Assembly (NCBI GenBank): GCA_035504175.1
Contig: DATJSJ010000260.1
Coordinates: 1-55,137 of the forward strand
Length of the DNA: 55,137 bases
Reading direction: 5' to 3'
Source of the DNA: DATJSJ01 sp035504175
Lineage (GTDB): Bacteria; Pseudomonadota; Alphaproteobacteria; Acetobacterales; Acetobacteraceae
Shown piece by piece: positions 23,879 through 31,711 of this stretch. The number at the start of each line of letters is the position of its first letter. Positions within the stretch are counted from its first letter, which is position 1. Made by a program: the position numbers and the translations under genes. The notes under the pieces are model-generated. The model was not told the DNA's origin, did not search any database, and was given only the letters and a program-made list of their open reading frames with translations.

Positions 23879-25003
23879 GTGACCCATCGCCCACGCCGTC
23901 AATTTCTCGCAGCCGCGCTGCTCGCCGCCGCCACCCTCCTCGCCGGCGTTGTCCCCGCCATCGCGCAGGTCCGGATCAAGGACATCGTCGATGTCGAGGG
24001 CGTGCGCGACAACCAGCTCGTCGGCTACGGGCTGGTGGTCGGACTGAACGGCACCGGCGACAAGCTGGACAACTCGGTCTTCACCCGGGAATCGCTGATC
24101 GGCATGCTCGAGCGGCTCGGGGTCAATACCCGCGACCAGGCCGCCAATCTCAAAACCAAGAACGTCGCCGCGGTGATGGTCACCGCCAACCTGCCGCCCT
24201 TCGCGCACAGCGGCAGCCGGTTCGACGTGGCGATCTCGGCGATCGGCGACGCCACCAACCTGACCGGCGGCACGCTGCTGGTGACGCCGCTGCTCGGCGC
24301 CGATGGCGAGGTCTACGGCGTGGCACAGGGAGCCCTCACCACCGGCGCCATCGCCGCCCGTGGCGCCGGCGCCTCGGTCACGCGCAACATCCCGACCTCC
24401 GGCAAGATCGCGAACGGCGCGATCGTCGAACGGGAGCTGCCGTACGAGCTCGGCAGCCACACGCATCTGCATCTCGGGCTGCGCAATCCCGATCTGGAGA
24501 CGGCGCGGCGCATCCAGTTCGCGATCAACCGCAGCTTCGGTGCCGATATCGCCCGCGCGCTGGACCCGCGCACGGTGGCGCTCGACCTCTCCGGCCGCGA
24601 CGTGATCGCGAGTCTGGCGCGGATCGAGGAGCTGCGCGTCGAGCCCGACAGCGCCGCCGTGGTCGTGATCGACGAGGCGAGCGGCACGGTGGTGATGGGC
24701 GCGGACGTGCGCATCAGCACGGTCGCGATCGCCCAGGGCAACCTCACCATCCGCGTCACCGAGAACCCGCAGGTCAGCCAGCCCGGCCCACTCTCCAACG
24801 GCCGCACCACGACGGTCCCGCGCACCAACATCCAGGTCGACGATCAGAGCAACCGCAAGCTCGGCATCCTGCAGGCCGGCGTGACGCTGCGCGACCTGGT
24901 GGCCAGCCTGAATGCGCTCGGTGTCGGGCCGCGCGACCTCATTACCATCCTGCAGACGATCAAGGCCGCCGGCGCGCTGCAGGCCGATCTGGAGGTACGC
25001 TGA
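23879..25003 (+). CDS. flgI: Flagellar P-ring protein FlgI
   Basis: Periplasmic P-ring subunit of 374 residues. The signal peptide (about 1-31, ending AIAQ) is followed by VRIKDIVDVEGVRDNQLVGY, GLVVGLNGTGDKLDNSVFT, KNVAAVMVTANLPPFAHSGS and the C-terminal LNALGVGPRDLITILQTIKA block. Length and order are typical. GTG 23879 was chosen because it directly precedes the signal peptide, with GGAAA upstream. Its stop overlaps the flgJ start. Confidence 0.95.
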   Translation: MTHRPRRQFLAAALLAAATLLAGVVPAIAQVRIKDIVDVEGVRDNQLVGYGLVVGLNGTGDKLDNSVFTRESLIGMLERLGVNTRDQAANLKTKNVAAVMVTANLPPFAHSGSRFDVAISAIGDATNLTGGTLLVTPLLGADGEVYGVAQGALTTGAIAARGAGASVTRNIPTSGKIANGAIVERELPYELGSHTHLHLGLRNPDLETARRIQFAINRSFGADIARALDPRTVALDLSGRDVIASLARIEELRVEPDSAAVVVIDEASGTVVMGADVRISTVAIAQGNLTIRVTENPQVSQPGPLSNGRTTTVPRTNIQVDDQSNRKLGILQAGVTLRDLVASLNALGVGPRDLITILQTIKAAGALQADLEVR

Positions 25004-25365
25004 TGGCGACGATCCTGCCGGCCGACGCGCCGCTCGGCGCCGGCCTGTCACCCGCCCAGATCGCTCATGCACGCGCCGCCGCACAGCAATTCGAGGCGAT
25101 GGCGCTGGGCGAGATGCTGGAGCCGATCTTCGACACGGTCGACCTCTCGAAGACGCAGTTTGGCGGCGGCGAGGCGGAGCAGACCTGGAAGCCGATGCTG
25201 GTGCAGGAAATCGCCAAAAAGATCGCCCAGGCCGGCGGACTTGGTCTGGCGCGCCCGATCATGACCGAAATGCTGCGCATGCAGGAGGCGGCGCAGGGAG
25301 CCGGCACCGCTCCTCCGCGGCGCAGCGCGATGCGCATGCCGACGGCGGCGCGGAGGCGCCCATGA
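25003..25365 (+). CDS. flgJ: One-domain rod-binding protein FlgJ (CheL type)
   Basis: Rod-cap-like protein of 120 residues. It has the FlgJ N-terminal core AAAQQFEAMALGEMLEPIFD, then QFGGGEAEQTWKPMLVQEIAKKI and GLGLARPIMTEMLRMQ. The C-terminal muramidase domain of enteric FlgJ is absent, as in other alphaproteobacteria (Caulobacter CheL), so another enzyme must open the wall for the rod. ATG overlaps the flgI stop (TGATG). Its end overlaps the next gene by 4 nt. Confidence 0.88.
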   Translation: MATILPADAPLGAGLSPAQIAHARAAAQQFEAMALGEMLEPIFDTVDLSKTQFGGGEAEQTWKPMLVQEIAKKIAQAGGLGLARPIMTEMLRMQEAAQGAGTAPPRRSAMRMPTAARRRP

Positions 25366-25748
25366 ACCGGACGCTGATCGAGGCCGCGGTCGCGCTGGCC
25401 GATACGCTGCAGCGGGAGAACGCGGCACTGGAGGCACTCGACCTGCCGCGCGCGACCGCGCTGCTGCCGGAAAAGACCGCGGCGACCGCCCGCTTCGTCG
25501 CGCTGCAGGAAGCGGCGGCCACCGCTGCCGCATCGCCGGACGTCGCCCGCGCCGTGGCGCATCGCCTGCAGCGTGCGGCGACGGAGAACCGGCGCCTCCT
25601 GGAACGCGCAATGCTGGTGCAGGGGCGGGTTATCGAAACCGTGGCGCGGGCGGCGCGCAGCCAGGCGCAGGCGCCGCGCTATGGCGCGCGCGGCACGCTG
25701 GCGGCCGATCGCCGCGCCGCGCCGCTCGCCCTCTCCGCCCGCGCCTGA
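25362..25748 (+). CDS. FlgN-like flagellar protein (FlbY type)
   Basis: Helical cytoplasmic protein of 128 residues with long Ala/Glu/Arg-rich helices: NRTLIEAAVALADTLQRENA, LLPEKTAATARFVALQEAAA and HRLQRAATENRRLLERAMLV. The position behind flgJ and the helical FlgN-like pattern suggest a hook-associated-protein chaperone. The C-terminus is short and variable. It is the last gene of the flgI-flgJ operon. Confidence 0.65.
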   Translation: MNRTLIEAAVALADTLQRENAALEALDLPRATALLPEKTAATARFVALQEAAATAAASPDVARAVAHRLQRAATENRRLLERAMLVQGRVIETVARAARSQAQAPRYGARGTLAADRRAAPLALSARA

Positions 25749-25766
25749 GTCGGTCGCGACGACGGA

Positions 25767-26030
25767 GGGAAGGCCAGGGCTCCGCCCCGGACCCGGCAAG
25801 GGGCTCTGCCCCTTGCATCCCCGCCAGAAGGCAGTCGCCTTCTGGACATCCATTCCTTTGGGTCGGAGGCAGAGGGGGGCGTCACCGCAGCATCGGGGCA
25901 GTCCTCGTCGCGCCCCCCTCTGTCTCCGACCCAGGTAGCGGGTTTCCAAAGGGCGACTGCCCTTTGGCGGGAGTGCAGAGAGCAGAGCCCTCTGCTGGGG
26001 TTCGGGGCGAAGCCCCGACCTTCCCCGGCC
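25767..26030. repeat. Composite palindromic element, copy 2 (about 260 bp)
   Basis: Two diverged copies of one hairpin-rich unit face each other around 23-bp arms at 25859-25881 and 25911-25933 (22 of 23 bases complementary, 29-nt loop). Left unit hairpins: 25797-25815 and 25824-25845. Right unit hairpins: 25946-25967, 25981-25996 and 26002-26018. The left unit is GGGAAGGCCAGGGCTCC...; the right unit, read on the minus strand, is GGGAAGGTCGGGGCTTCGCC.... The element fills the gap between the flagellar operon and the glycosyltransferase gene. It is non-coding. It may be mobilised by a transposase elsewhere, or act as a strong terminator. Confidence 0.75.
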
Positions 26031-26066
26031 ATGGCCGACACCGACCGGCCGTGATATCGCGCGGCG

Positions 26067-27050
26067 ATGCACATCGCGCTGATCGCGCCGGCCGGCGGCG
26101 ACGGGCTCTCCCGAGGTGATGTCTACGACCGCCGCCTCGCCGCGGCGCTGCGCGCTGCCGGCCACCGGGTCGATGACGTGACGCTCGCCTCCGACGCGTT
26201 CGCGGACCTGCCGTCGGATGTGACGCTCGTGATCGACGGCATGGTGCTGCCGCGTGTCGCGCCATTCGCTGCGACACTGGCTGCGCGTGGCGCTGTCGGA
26301 CTGATCCACCACCCGACCGCGATCGAACCCGGGCGCGACGAAGCCGACCGTGCTGCGCTGCGCTCGCTGTTCGCGATGCTGCGGCGGCTGATCGCCACCA
26401 ACGCGGCGACCGCGGAGCGGCTGGTAGCCGAGTTCGGCGTCGAACCGGCGCGCATCGTGGTGGTGCCTCCCGGCACCGACGCAGCGCCACGCAGCGAAGG
26501 CTCCGGCGGGCCCGCCTGCCAAATCCTCTCGGTCGGCGCATTGATACCGCGCAAGGGCCACGACGTGCTGCTGCATGCCCTGTCGCACCTTCCCGATCTC
26601 GACTGGCGCCTGACGGTCGTCGGTGACGATCGGCGCGATCCGGTGCATGCGGCGACGCTGCGCGCCCTGGCGCAGGAACCCGACCTCGCCGGGCGCGTCA
26701 CTTTCGTCGCAGCGGCAGATGACGCGGCGCTCTCGTCACTCTGGCGGGCGGCGGATCTGTTCGCGCTGGCCACGCGCTGGGAGGGCTACGGCGTGGCTGT
26801 GGCCGAAGCGCTACGGCGTGGTCTGCCGGTTGCGGTGACGGAGGGCGGTGCTGCGGCCGCGCTGGTGCCGGCGGAGGCCGGCGCCGTCTGTCCGGTCGAC
26901 GATCCCGACGCGCAGCTCTCCAAAGCGCTGCGCCGTATGATCTTCGACGTGCGGCTGCGCCGGCAAATGGCCGATGCGGCGTGGAAGGCCGGCCAGCGCT
27001 TGCCGGACTGGTCGGCACAGGCGGAGGCGTTTGCGCGTGCCCTGGCCTGA
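26067..27050 (+). CDS. Glycosyltransferase family 4 (GT-B fold)
   Basis: Cytosolic sugar transferase of 327 residues. The N-terminal half begins MHIALIAPAGGDGLSRGDVY and the C-terminal half has the GT4 donor-binding features ILSVGALIPRKGHDVLLHAL, FALATRWEGYGVAVAEALRR (E-x7-E pattern) and VAVTEGGAAAALVP. Sugar donor and acceptor cannot be told from sequence. No other polysaccharide gene is nearby; the upstream neighbour is the palindromic element. Confidence 0.82.
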   Translation: MHIALIAPAGGDGLSRGDVYDRRLAAALRAAGHRVDDVTLASDAFADLPSDVTLVIDGMVLPRVAPFAATLAARGAVGLIHHPTAIEPGRDEADRAALRSLFAMLRRLIATNAATAERLVAEFGVEPARIVVVPPGTDAAPRSEGSGGPACQILSVGALIPRKGHDVLLHALSHLPDLDWRLTVVGDDRRDPVHAATLRALAQEPDLAGRVTFVAAADDAALSSLWRAADLFALATRWEGYGVAVAEALRRGLPVAVTEGGAAAALVPAEAGAVCPVDDPDAQLSKALRRMIFDVRLRRQMADAAWKAGQRLPDWSAQAEAFARALA

Positions 27051-27164
27051 GCGAGGCGTCGAAGCGCCGGCCACCGTGCACCCGTCGTGGTGACTTGCCA
27101 TTCGCGGCAGCCGTCGCGACATTCCGCTCAGTCACGCCATGCCGATTGCGCGGAGCCGACCCTG

Positions 27165-28433
27165 ATGCCCCTGCTGCTCGGCTGCATTGCCGACGATTTC
27201 ACCGGAGCGACCGACCTCGCCTCCATGCTGGTACGCAACGGCATGCGGGTGGTGCAGATGATCGGTGTGCCGCCCGAGGCGGATCCGGCGCCGGAAGCGG
27301 ATGCGATCGTGGTCGCGCTGAAGTCGCGCACCGCGCCGGTAGCGCAGGCGGTGGCAGAGAGCCGGGCGGCGCTCGACTGGCTGCGGGCACACGGCTGCCG
27401 TCAGGTGTTCTTCAAGTACTGCTCCACCTTCGACAGCACCGATGCCGGCAATATCGGCCCGGTCGCGGATGCGCTGGTGGCGACGCTGGATTGCGGCTTC
27501 GCGCTCGCCTGTCCGGCCTTTCCCGCCAATGCGCGCACCGTCTACCAGGGCCATCTCTTCGTCGGCACCGCCCTGCTGTCCGAGAGCGGCATGGAGCAGC
27601 ATCCGCTGACGCCGATGCGCGATCCGAACCTGGTGCGCGTGCTGGGACGGCAGAGCGAGGGTGCCGTCGGCCTGGTGCCGTTCGCGACCGTGGAGCAGGG
27701 TCCGTCCGCGATCCGGTCCGCCATGACCGCCCTGAAGGAGCAGGGTCGCCGCTACGCCATCGTCGACGCGCTGACCGACGCGCATCTGCGAGCGATCGGC
27801 GAGGCCGCGGCGGGACACGCCTTGATCACCGGCGGCTCCGGCGTTGCGATGGGTTTGCCGGAGAATTTTCGCCGTGCCGGACTGCTCGCCGCGAGCGTCG
27901 ATGCCGGGCGGCTACCGGACGTGTCCGGTGCAGCCGCCGTGCTCGCCGGTTCCTGTTCGCGCGCGACGCTGGGTCAGATCGCGGCGGCGCGCGCGCATCT
28001 GCCAGTGCTGGAACTCGATCCGCTGCAGGCACCCGATTCCGATGCGCTCGCCGCACAGGCGATGGCGTGGGCTGAGACGCGGCTGGGCGACACGCCGCTG
28101 CTCATCGCCGCCTCGGCCCCGCCCGACCGCGTCGCCGCGCTGCAGGCGCGGCTGGGCCGCGAGCAAGCAGGATCCCTCGTCGAAGACGCGCTGGCATCGA
28201 TCGCCGCGGCGCTGGCGGACCGCGGCGTGCGCCGGCTGGTGGTGGCGGGCGGCGAGACCGCTGGCGCCATCGTCTCGCGTCTCGGCGTGCGAATGCTTCG
28301 CATCGGCGACGAGATCGATCCGGGCGTGCCGTGGACTCTGGCCGAGACCGCGTTCGCGCCGATGCGTCTCGCGCTGAAATCCGGCAATTTCGGCGGGCGC
28401 GACTTCTTCCTCAAGGCGTTCGAGACCGCATGA
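27165..28433 (+). CDS. otnK: 3-oxo-tetronate kinase (four-carbon acid sugar kinase)
   Basis: Phosphorylates 3-oxo-four-carbon sugar acids (from L-threonate or D-erythronate) with ATP. The protein has 422 residues and the DUF1537 layout: N-terminal IADDFTGATDLASMLVRNGM, KYCSTFDSTDAGNIGPVADA and ACPAFPANARTVYQGHLFVG, and C-terminal nucleotide-binding VAGGETAGAIVSRLGVRML and ALKSGNFGG. ATG 27165 was chosen because the conserved region starts at once; GGAG lies about 10 nt upstream. Its stop overlaps the next start (ATGA). The dehydrogenase and isomerase of the pathway are not in the window. Confidence 0.88.
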   Translation: MPLLLGCIADDFTGATDLASMLVRNGMRVVQMIGVPPEADPAPEADAIVVALKSRTAPVAQAVAESRAALDWLRAHGCRQVFFKYCSTFDSTDAGNIGPVADALVATLDCGFALACPAFPANARTVYQGHLFVGTALLSESGMEQHPLTPMRDPNLVRVLGRQSEGAVGLVPFATVEQGPSAIRSAMTALKEQGRRYAIVDALTDAHLRAIGEAAAGHALITGGSGVAMGLPENFRRAGLLAASVDAGRLPDVSGAAAVLAGSCSRATLGQIAAARAHLPVLELDPLQAPDSDALAAQAMAWAETRLGDTPLLIAASAPPDRVAALQARLGREQAGSLVEDALASIAAALADRGVRRLVVAGGETAGAIVSRLGVRMLRIGDEIDPGVPWTLAETAFAPMRLALKSGNFGGRDFFLKAFETA

Positions 28434-29092
28434 CGGAGCGCGCGGCGATGGGCGAAACGATGGACGAGGGTGAGGTTCGCGGCTTGCTGGTGGAGCTGGC
28501 CGCGAGCCTGTTCCGGCGCGGCTTCTCGGTCGGCAGTGCCGGCAATATCAGCGTCCGCCTGGCGGACGGCTATCTGATCACGCCGACCAATTCCTCGCTC
28601 GGCCGGCTCGCGCCGGAGCGCCTGTCACGGCTGGATGCTTCGTTCCGGCAAGTCGGCGGCGACCGGCCGTCGAAGGAAGTGTTCATGCACCGCGCCTTCT
28701 ACACGGCGCGGCCGGACGCGGGCGCGGTCGTGCACCTGCATTCCACCATGGCAACCGCGGTTGCCTGCCTGCCGGATGTCGATCCGACCAACCCGATCCC
28801 GCCGCTCACGCCCTATTTCGTGATGCGGATCGGGCGCAGCATGCCGGTCGTGCCGTATTTCCGACCGGGTGATCCGGCGATGGAGCCGGCGATCCACGAT
28901 GCGGCGCTGGGCGCACGCGCGGTGCTGCTCGCCAATCACGGCCCGGTCATCGCCGGGCGCGGGCTTGTCGACGCGATCTATGCCGCCGAGGAGCTGGAGG
29001 AAGCGGCGAAGCTGTTCCTGCTGCTGCGCGGCCACGCGCCGCGTATCCTGACGGCGGCGCAGGTCGAGGACCTTCTGGCGACCTTCGGCTGA
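28430..29092 (+). CDS. otnC: 3-oxo-tetronate 4-phosphate decarboxylase (class II aldolase family)
   Basis: Converts the OtnK product to dihydroxyacetone phosphate and CO2. The protein has 220 residues. Class II aldolase features: GSAGNISVRL with PTNSSLGRL, acid in PSKEVFMHRAFY, Zn ligands in VVHLHSTMATA and LLANHGPVIAG. It overlaps otnK by 4 nt, the standard pair. A related L-fuculose-phosphate aldolase activity cannot be excluded, but the kinase partner supports OtnC. Confidence 0.86.
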   Translation: MTERAAMGETMDEGEVRGLLVELAASLFRRGFSVGSAGNISVRLADGYLITPTNSSLGRLAPERLSRLDASFRQVGGDRPSKEVFMHRAFYTARPDAGAVVHLHSTMATAVACLPDVDPTNPIPPLTPYFVMRIGRSMPVVPYFRPGDPAMEPAIHDAALGARAVLLANHGPVIAGRGLVDAIYAAEELEEAAKLFLLLRGHAPRILTAAQVEDLLATFG

Positions 29093-29242
29093 CCGCGCCC
29101 GTCGCCCCTGCCCACCTAAAGAGCACGATACTGCGCCACGGCTGCGCCAGCCGCGCTCACGGCGCGCGCCGCAGTGTCAACGCACCAGCACGCCACAAGG
29201 GATGCAACGGCTCCCCTGCGGCGCGCCGGCCTCGAGTCAGGC

Positions 29243-30025
29243 CTAGTGCAGCTCGTCGGACATGTCGGAGGAGTCGGTGTCCGAGGACGGAGTCATGGTG
29301 GTGGTGTCCTCGTGGCTCTCCATCATTCCGGTGCCGGCCGCACGACCGCGACGGGCGCGCGGGGTCCGCGTCGTGGTGCCGAGCTTCTTGGCCGCGGTCG
29401 CCCGCGTGCCGGCGGCCTTGGTCGCGCGCGGGGTGCGCGGAGTACGCGGGGTGCGAGTCGCCTTCACCGCGGTCTTGCGGGTGCCGCGCGCGGCCGTCTT
29501 GCGCGTCGCGGTGCCACGGGCAGCGCGCGTCGCGGTGCCGCGCGCGGCAGTCTTGCGCGTCGCGGTCGTCTTGCGCGCCGTGCCGCGCGCGGTCGTCGTC
29601 CGGGTGGTCCGCGCGGTGCGCGCCGTCCGGCCCGTCGCCGTCTTCTTCGCCGTGCCGCGAGCCGTGCGGGTCGTGGCCGCCTTGCGCGTCGTGGCCGTCT
29701 TGCGCGTCGTCGCGGTCTTGCGCGTCCCGGCCGCCTTGGTGGCGCGCGTCGTCCGCGTGCCGGTGCGCGGCGTGCGTGTCGTGGCGGTCTTGCGTGCACC
29801 GGTCTTGGCGGCGGTCTTGCGCGGTGCCTTGGCCGTGGCGGCACGCGTCGTACGAGTGGTGGTCCGGGTGCCGCGGGTGCCAGTGCCTCGAGTACCAGTT
29901 CCGCGGGTACCAGTGCCGCGGGTGCCAGTCCCGCGGCCGCCGGTCTTGCCGGTCGAGCGCCGGGTCGTGCTGCGCATCGCGAGCGCCTTGGCCCGCGGGC
30001 GCGGCGTAGTCGATTCGTCAGTCAT
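29243..30025 (-). CDS. Histone H1-like, Arg/Thr/Ala/Gly-rich repeat protein
   Basis: Protein of 260 residues, very basic and of low complexity. After MTDESTTPRPRAKAL come four to five GTRGT repeats, then many TRKTATT, ARGTA, TARTTR and TPRTPR units. An acidic tail (MESHEDTTTMTPSSDTDSSD) ends it. The design, a long disordered basic chain with an acidic end, is that of bacterial histone-H1-like or AlgP/PhaF-tail DNA-binding proteins, but Arg-Thr takes the place of the usual Lys-Ala-Ala. It probably binds DNA or RNA non-specifically. GGGAG lies about 10 nt before ATG 30025. The opposite-strand open frame is a shadow of its biased codon use. Confidence 0.7.
   Translation of the reverse strand: MTDESTTPRPRAKALAMRSTTRRSTGKTGGRGTGTRGTGTRGTGTRGTGTRGTRTTTRTTRAATAKAPRKTAAKTGARKTATTRTPRTGTRTTRATKAAGTRKTATTRKTATTRKAATTRTARGTAKKTATGRTARTARTTRTTTARGTARKTTATRKTAARGTATRAARGTATRKTAARGTRKTAVKATRTPRTPRTPRATKAAGTRATAAKKLGTTTRTPRARRGRAAGTGMMESHEDTTTMTPSSDTDSSDMSDELH
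29871..29930. repeat. Tandem 15-bp repeats inside the histone-like gene
   Basis: Four units of 15 bp (consensus CCGCGGGTRCCAGTG) start at 29871, 29886, 29901 and 29916. They encode the GTRGT repeats of the histone-like protein. Such tracts change length easily by slippage, so the protein length may vary between strains. Confidence 0.85.
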
Positions 30026-30513
30026 AGGTCGAGAACTCCCTGCATCCAGAGTGAGGGAACGGTCGCCGGTGCGACCGGTTCCGCAACATCCCCGCCGGCG
30101 CGAACCACGCGCGGGCAGGGCAGTGCCTTCCAGGAGGAATGTCGTCTGACGCAGTCGCAGCGGCGTCGCGATCCGATCACCCCCGTCGCGGAGCGGGACG
30201 TGACCGCCGATCTTGCCCAGGCCGTGCTGCCTGTCACCGACATCCTTCCCTGCTCCGGTCTCCCGACCCGGCACCGCCCGAAGCGAAAGCGACGGAGGCG
30301 CTGTCGGAAACCTTGCAACGCACCGCCGATCGGTGCTGGCGCATGCCACGAATCGAGTACATTCGTGCCGAATCCGCTATTCGGCTTCCCGCACGCGCCT
30401 GTCAACAAAAAGCAATCGTTGCTCAAAAGTTTTCGGCGTGAATCGCCGTGCCGCGCCACCGCCAGCCACCGGCACGAGACATGCGCGCCGATGACGGATG
30501 CGGCCTGCCGCGA
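30026..30513. other. Intergenic region upstream of the histone-like gene
   Basis: A 488-nt stretch without a supported gene. It holds a perfect 7-bp inverted repeat GCCGAAT/ATTCGGC (30367-30385) and, 15 nt away, TTGACA on the minus strand (30405-30400) within the most AT-rich part of the region (30400-30440). These could be part of a promoter reading into the histone-like gene, but the -10 is poor. It also contains the downstream flank of prpC. Confidence 0.45.
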
Positions 30514-31656
30514 TCAGCGATCCTCCAGGCGCGGCACGCTGCGTTGCGCAACACCCGTGTAGACCGACAGCGGCCGGATCAGCCGGTTGTCCGCCGCCTG
30601 CTCGATCACGTGCGCCGCCCAGCCGGTGATGCGGGAGGCGACGAAGATCGGCGTGAACATCGGGATGTCGAAGCCCATCAGGTAGTAGGCAGGGCCCGTC
30701 GGGAAATCGAGGTTCGGATGGATGCCTTTCCGCGCCATCATCTCGCCGGCCAGGATTCGGCTGATCTCCATCCAGCGCCGGTCGCCGACCACCTCCGCCA
30801 TTTTCTCGGCGTATTTCGTCATGGTCGGCACGCGGGAATCACCGTGCTTGTAGACGCGATGGCCAAATCCCATGACCAGCGCGCGGTGTTCCAGCCGCCC
30901 CTCCAGCCAGTCCCGCGCCCGTTCCGGCGAGCCGACCTCCAGCAGCATGCGCATCACCGCCTCGTTGGCGCCGCCATGCAGCGGCCCTTTCAGCGCCGCG
31001 ATCGCCGCGGTCACCGCGGCATGAATATCCGCCTGGGTCGAGGCGACGACCCGGGCGGTGAAGGTCGAGGCATTGAAGCTGTGCTCGGCATAGAGGATCA
31101 GGCTGACGTCGAAGGCGCGCACCACCTCCGGCGCCGGCACCCGGCCGAAGCACATGTGGAAGAAATTCTCGGCAAAGCCGAGCGCCGGGTCGGGCGCGAT
31201 CGGCGCCTCGCCACGCGCCAGCCGGTGTGCCGCGCAAACCGCGCTGGGAATCTTTGCCAGCAGGCGCATCGCCTTGCGCCGCGTCGCCGCCTCGCCGATA
31301 TCGGCCGCCTCCGGATCCTCCAGCCCCATGAAGGAGACGGCGGTGCGGATCGCGTCCATCGGGTGCGCCTCGGCCGGAAAGGTGCCGATCACCTGCAGCA
31401 GCCGTTCGGAAAGTGACCGCTCGGCGCGCTCGGCTGCGGTGAAGGCGGCGAGCTGGTCGCGCCGCGGCAGCGCACCGTTCAGCAGCAGAAACGCGACCTC
31501 TTCGAAGCGGCAGGTCTCCGCCAGATCCTGAACCGCATAGCCGCGATAGGTGAGGCTGTTGGTCTCGGGCATGACCTTGGAGACCGCCGTCGTGTCGGCA
31601 TAGACGCCGACCAGGCCCTTGTGGACCTCCGGCGTGGCTGCGTCCGGCTCATTCAT
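30514..31656 (-). CDS. prpC: 2-methylcitrate synthase / citrate synthase family
   Basis: Condenses propionyl-CoA (and acetyl-CoA) with oxaloacetate. The protein has 380 residues, the short type II form of PrpC. Catalytic residues are present: His227 (LHGGANEAV), His266 (GFGHRVYK) and Asp317 (HPNLDFPTG). The N-terminal KGLVGVYADTTAVSKV and SLTYRGYAVQDLAE are PrpC-like. GGGAGG lies upstream of ATG 31656. It follows prpD by 55 nt on the same strand, which supports methylcitrate synthase over the TCA enzyme. Confidence 0.88.
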   Translation of the reverse strand: MNEPDAATPEVHKGLVGVYADTTAVSKVMPETNSLTYRGYAVQDLAETCRFEEVAFLLLNGALPRRDQLAAFTAAERAERSLSERLLQVIGTFPAEAHPMDAIRTAVSFMGLEDPEAADIGEAATRRKAMRLLAKIPSAVCAAHRLARGEAPIAPDPALGFAENFFHMCFGRVPAPEVVRAFDVSLILYAEHSFNASTFTARVVASTQADIHAAVTAAIAALKGPLHGGANEAVMRMLLEVGSPERARDWLEGRLEHRALVMGFGHRVYKHGDSRVPTMTKYAEKMAEVVGDRRWMEISRILAGEMMARKGIHPNLDFPTGPAYYLMGFDIPMFTPIFVASRITGWAAHVIEQAADNRLIRPLSVYTGVAQRSVPRLEDR

Positions 31657-31711
31657 GTCGCCGTTCCTCCCTCGCGAAACGTGCTGCGGCCGACCCGTCC
31701 GGCCGCCGCAC

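Noticed and set aside
29262..30149. Plus-strand Val/Arg/Ala-rich open frame opposite the histone-like gene
   Set aside because: It is the reverse of a repetitive GC-rich gene. The minus-strand frame has a Shine-Dalgarno, a start and a sensible acidic tail.
30376..30405. Sigma-70 promoter with TTGACA at 30405-30400
   Set aside because: The -35 is perfect, but no acceptable -10 occurs at 16-18 nt (best AATAGC, 3 of 6). It is mentioned only within the intergenic note.
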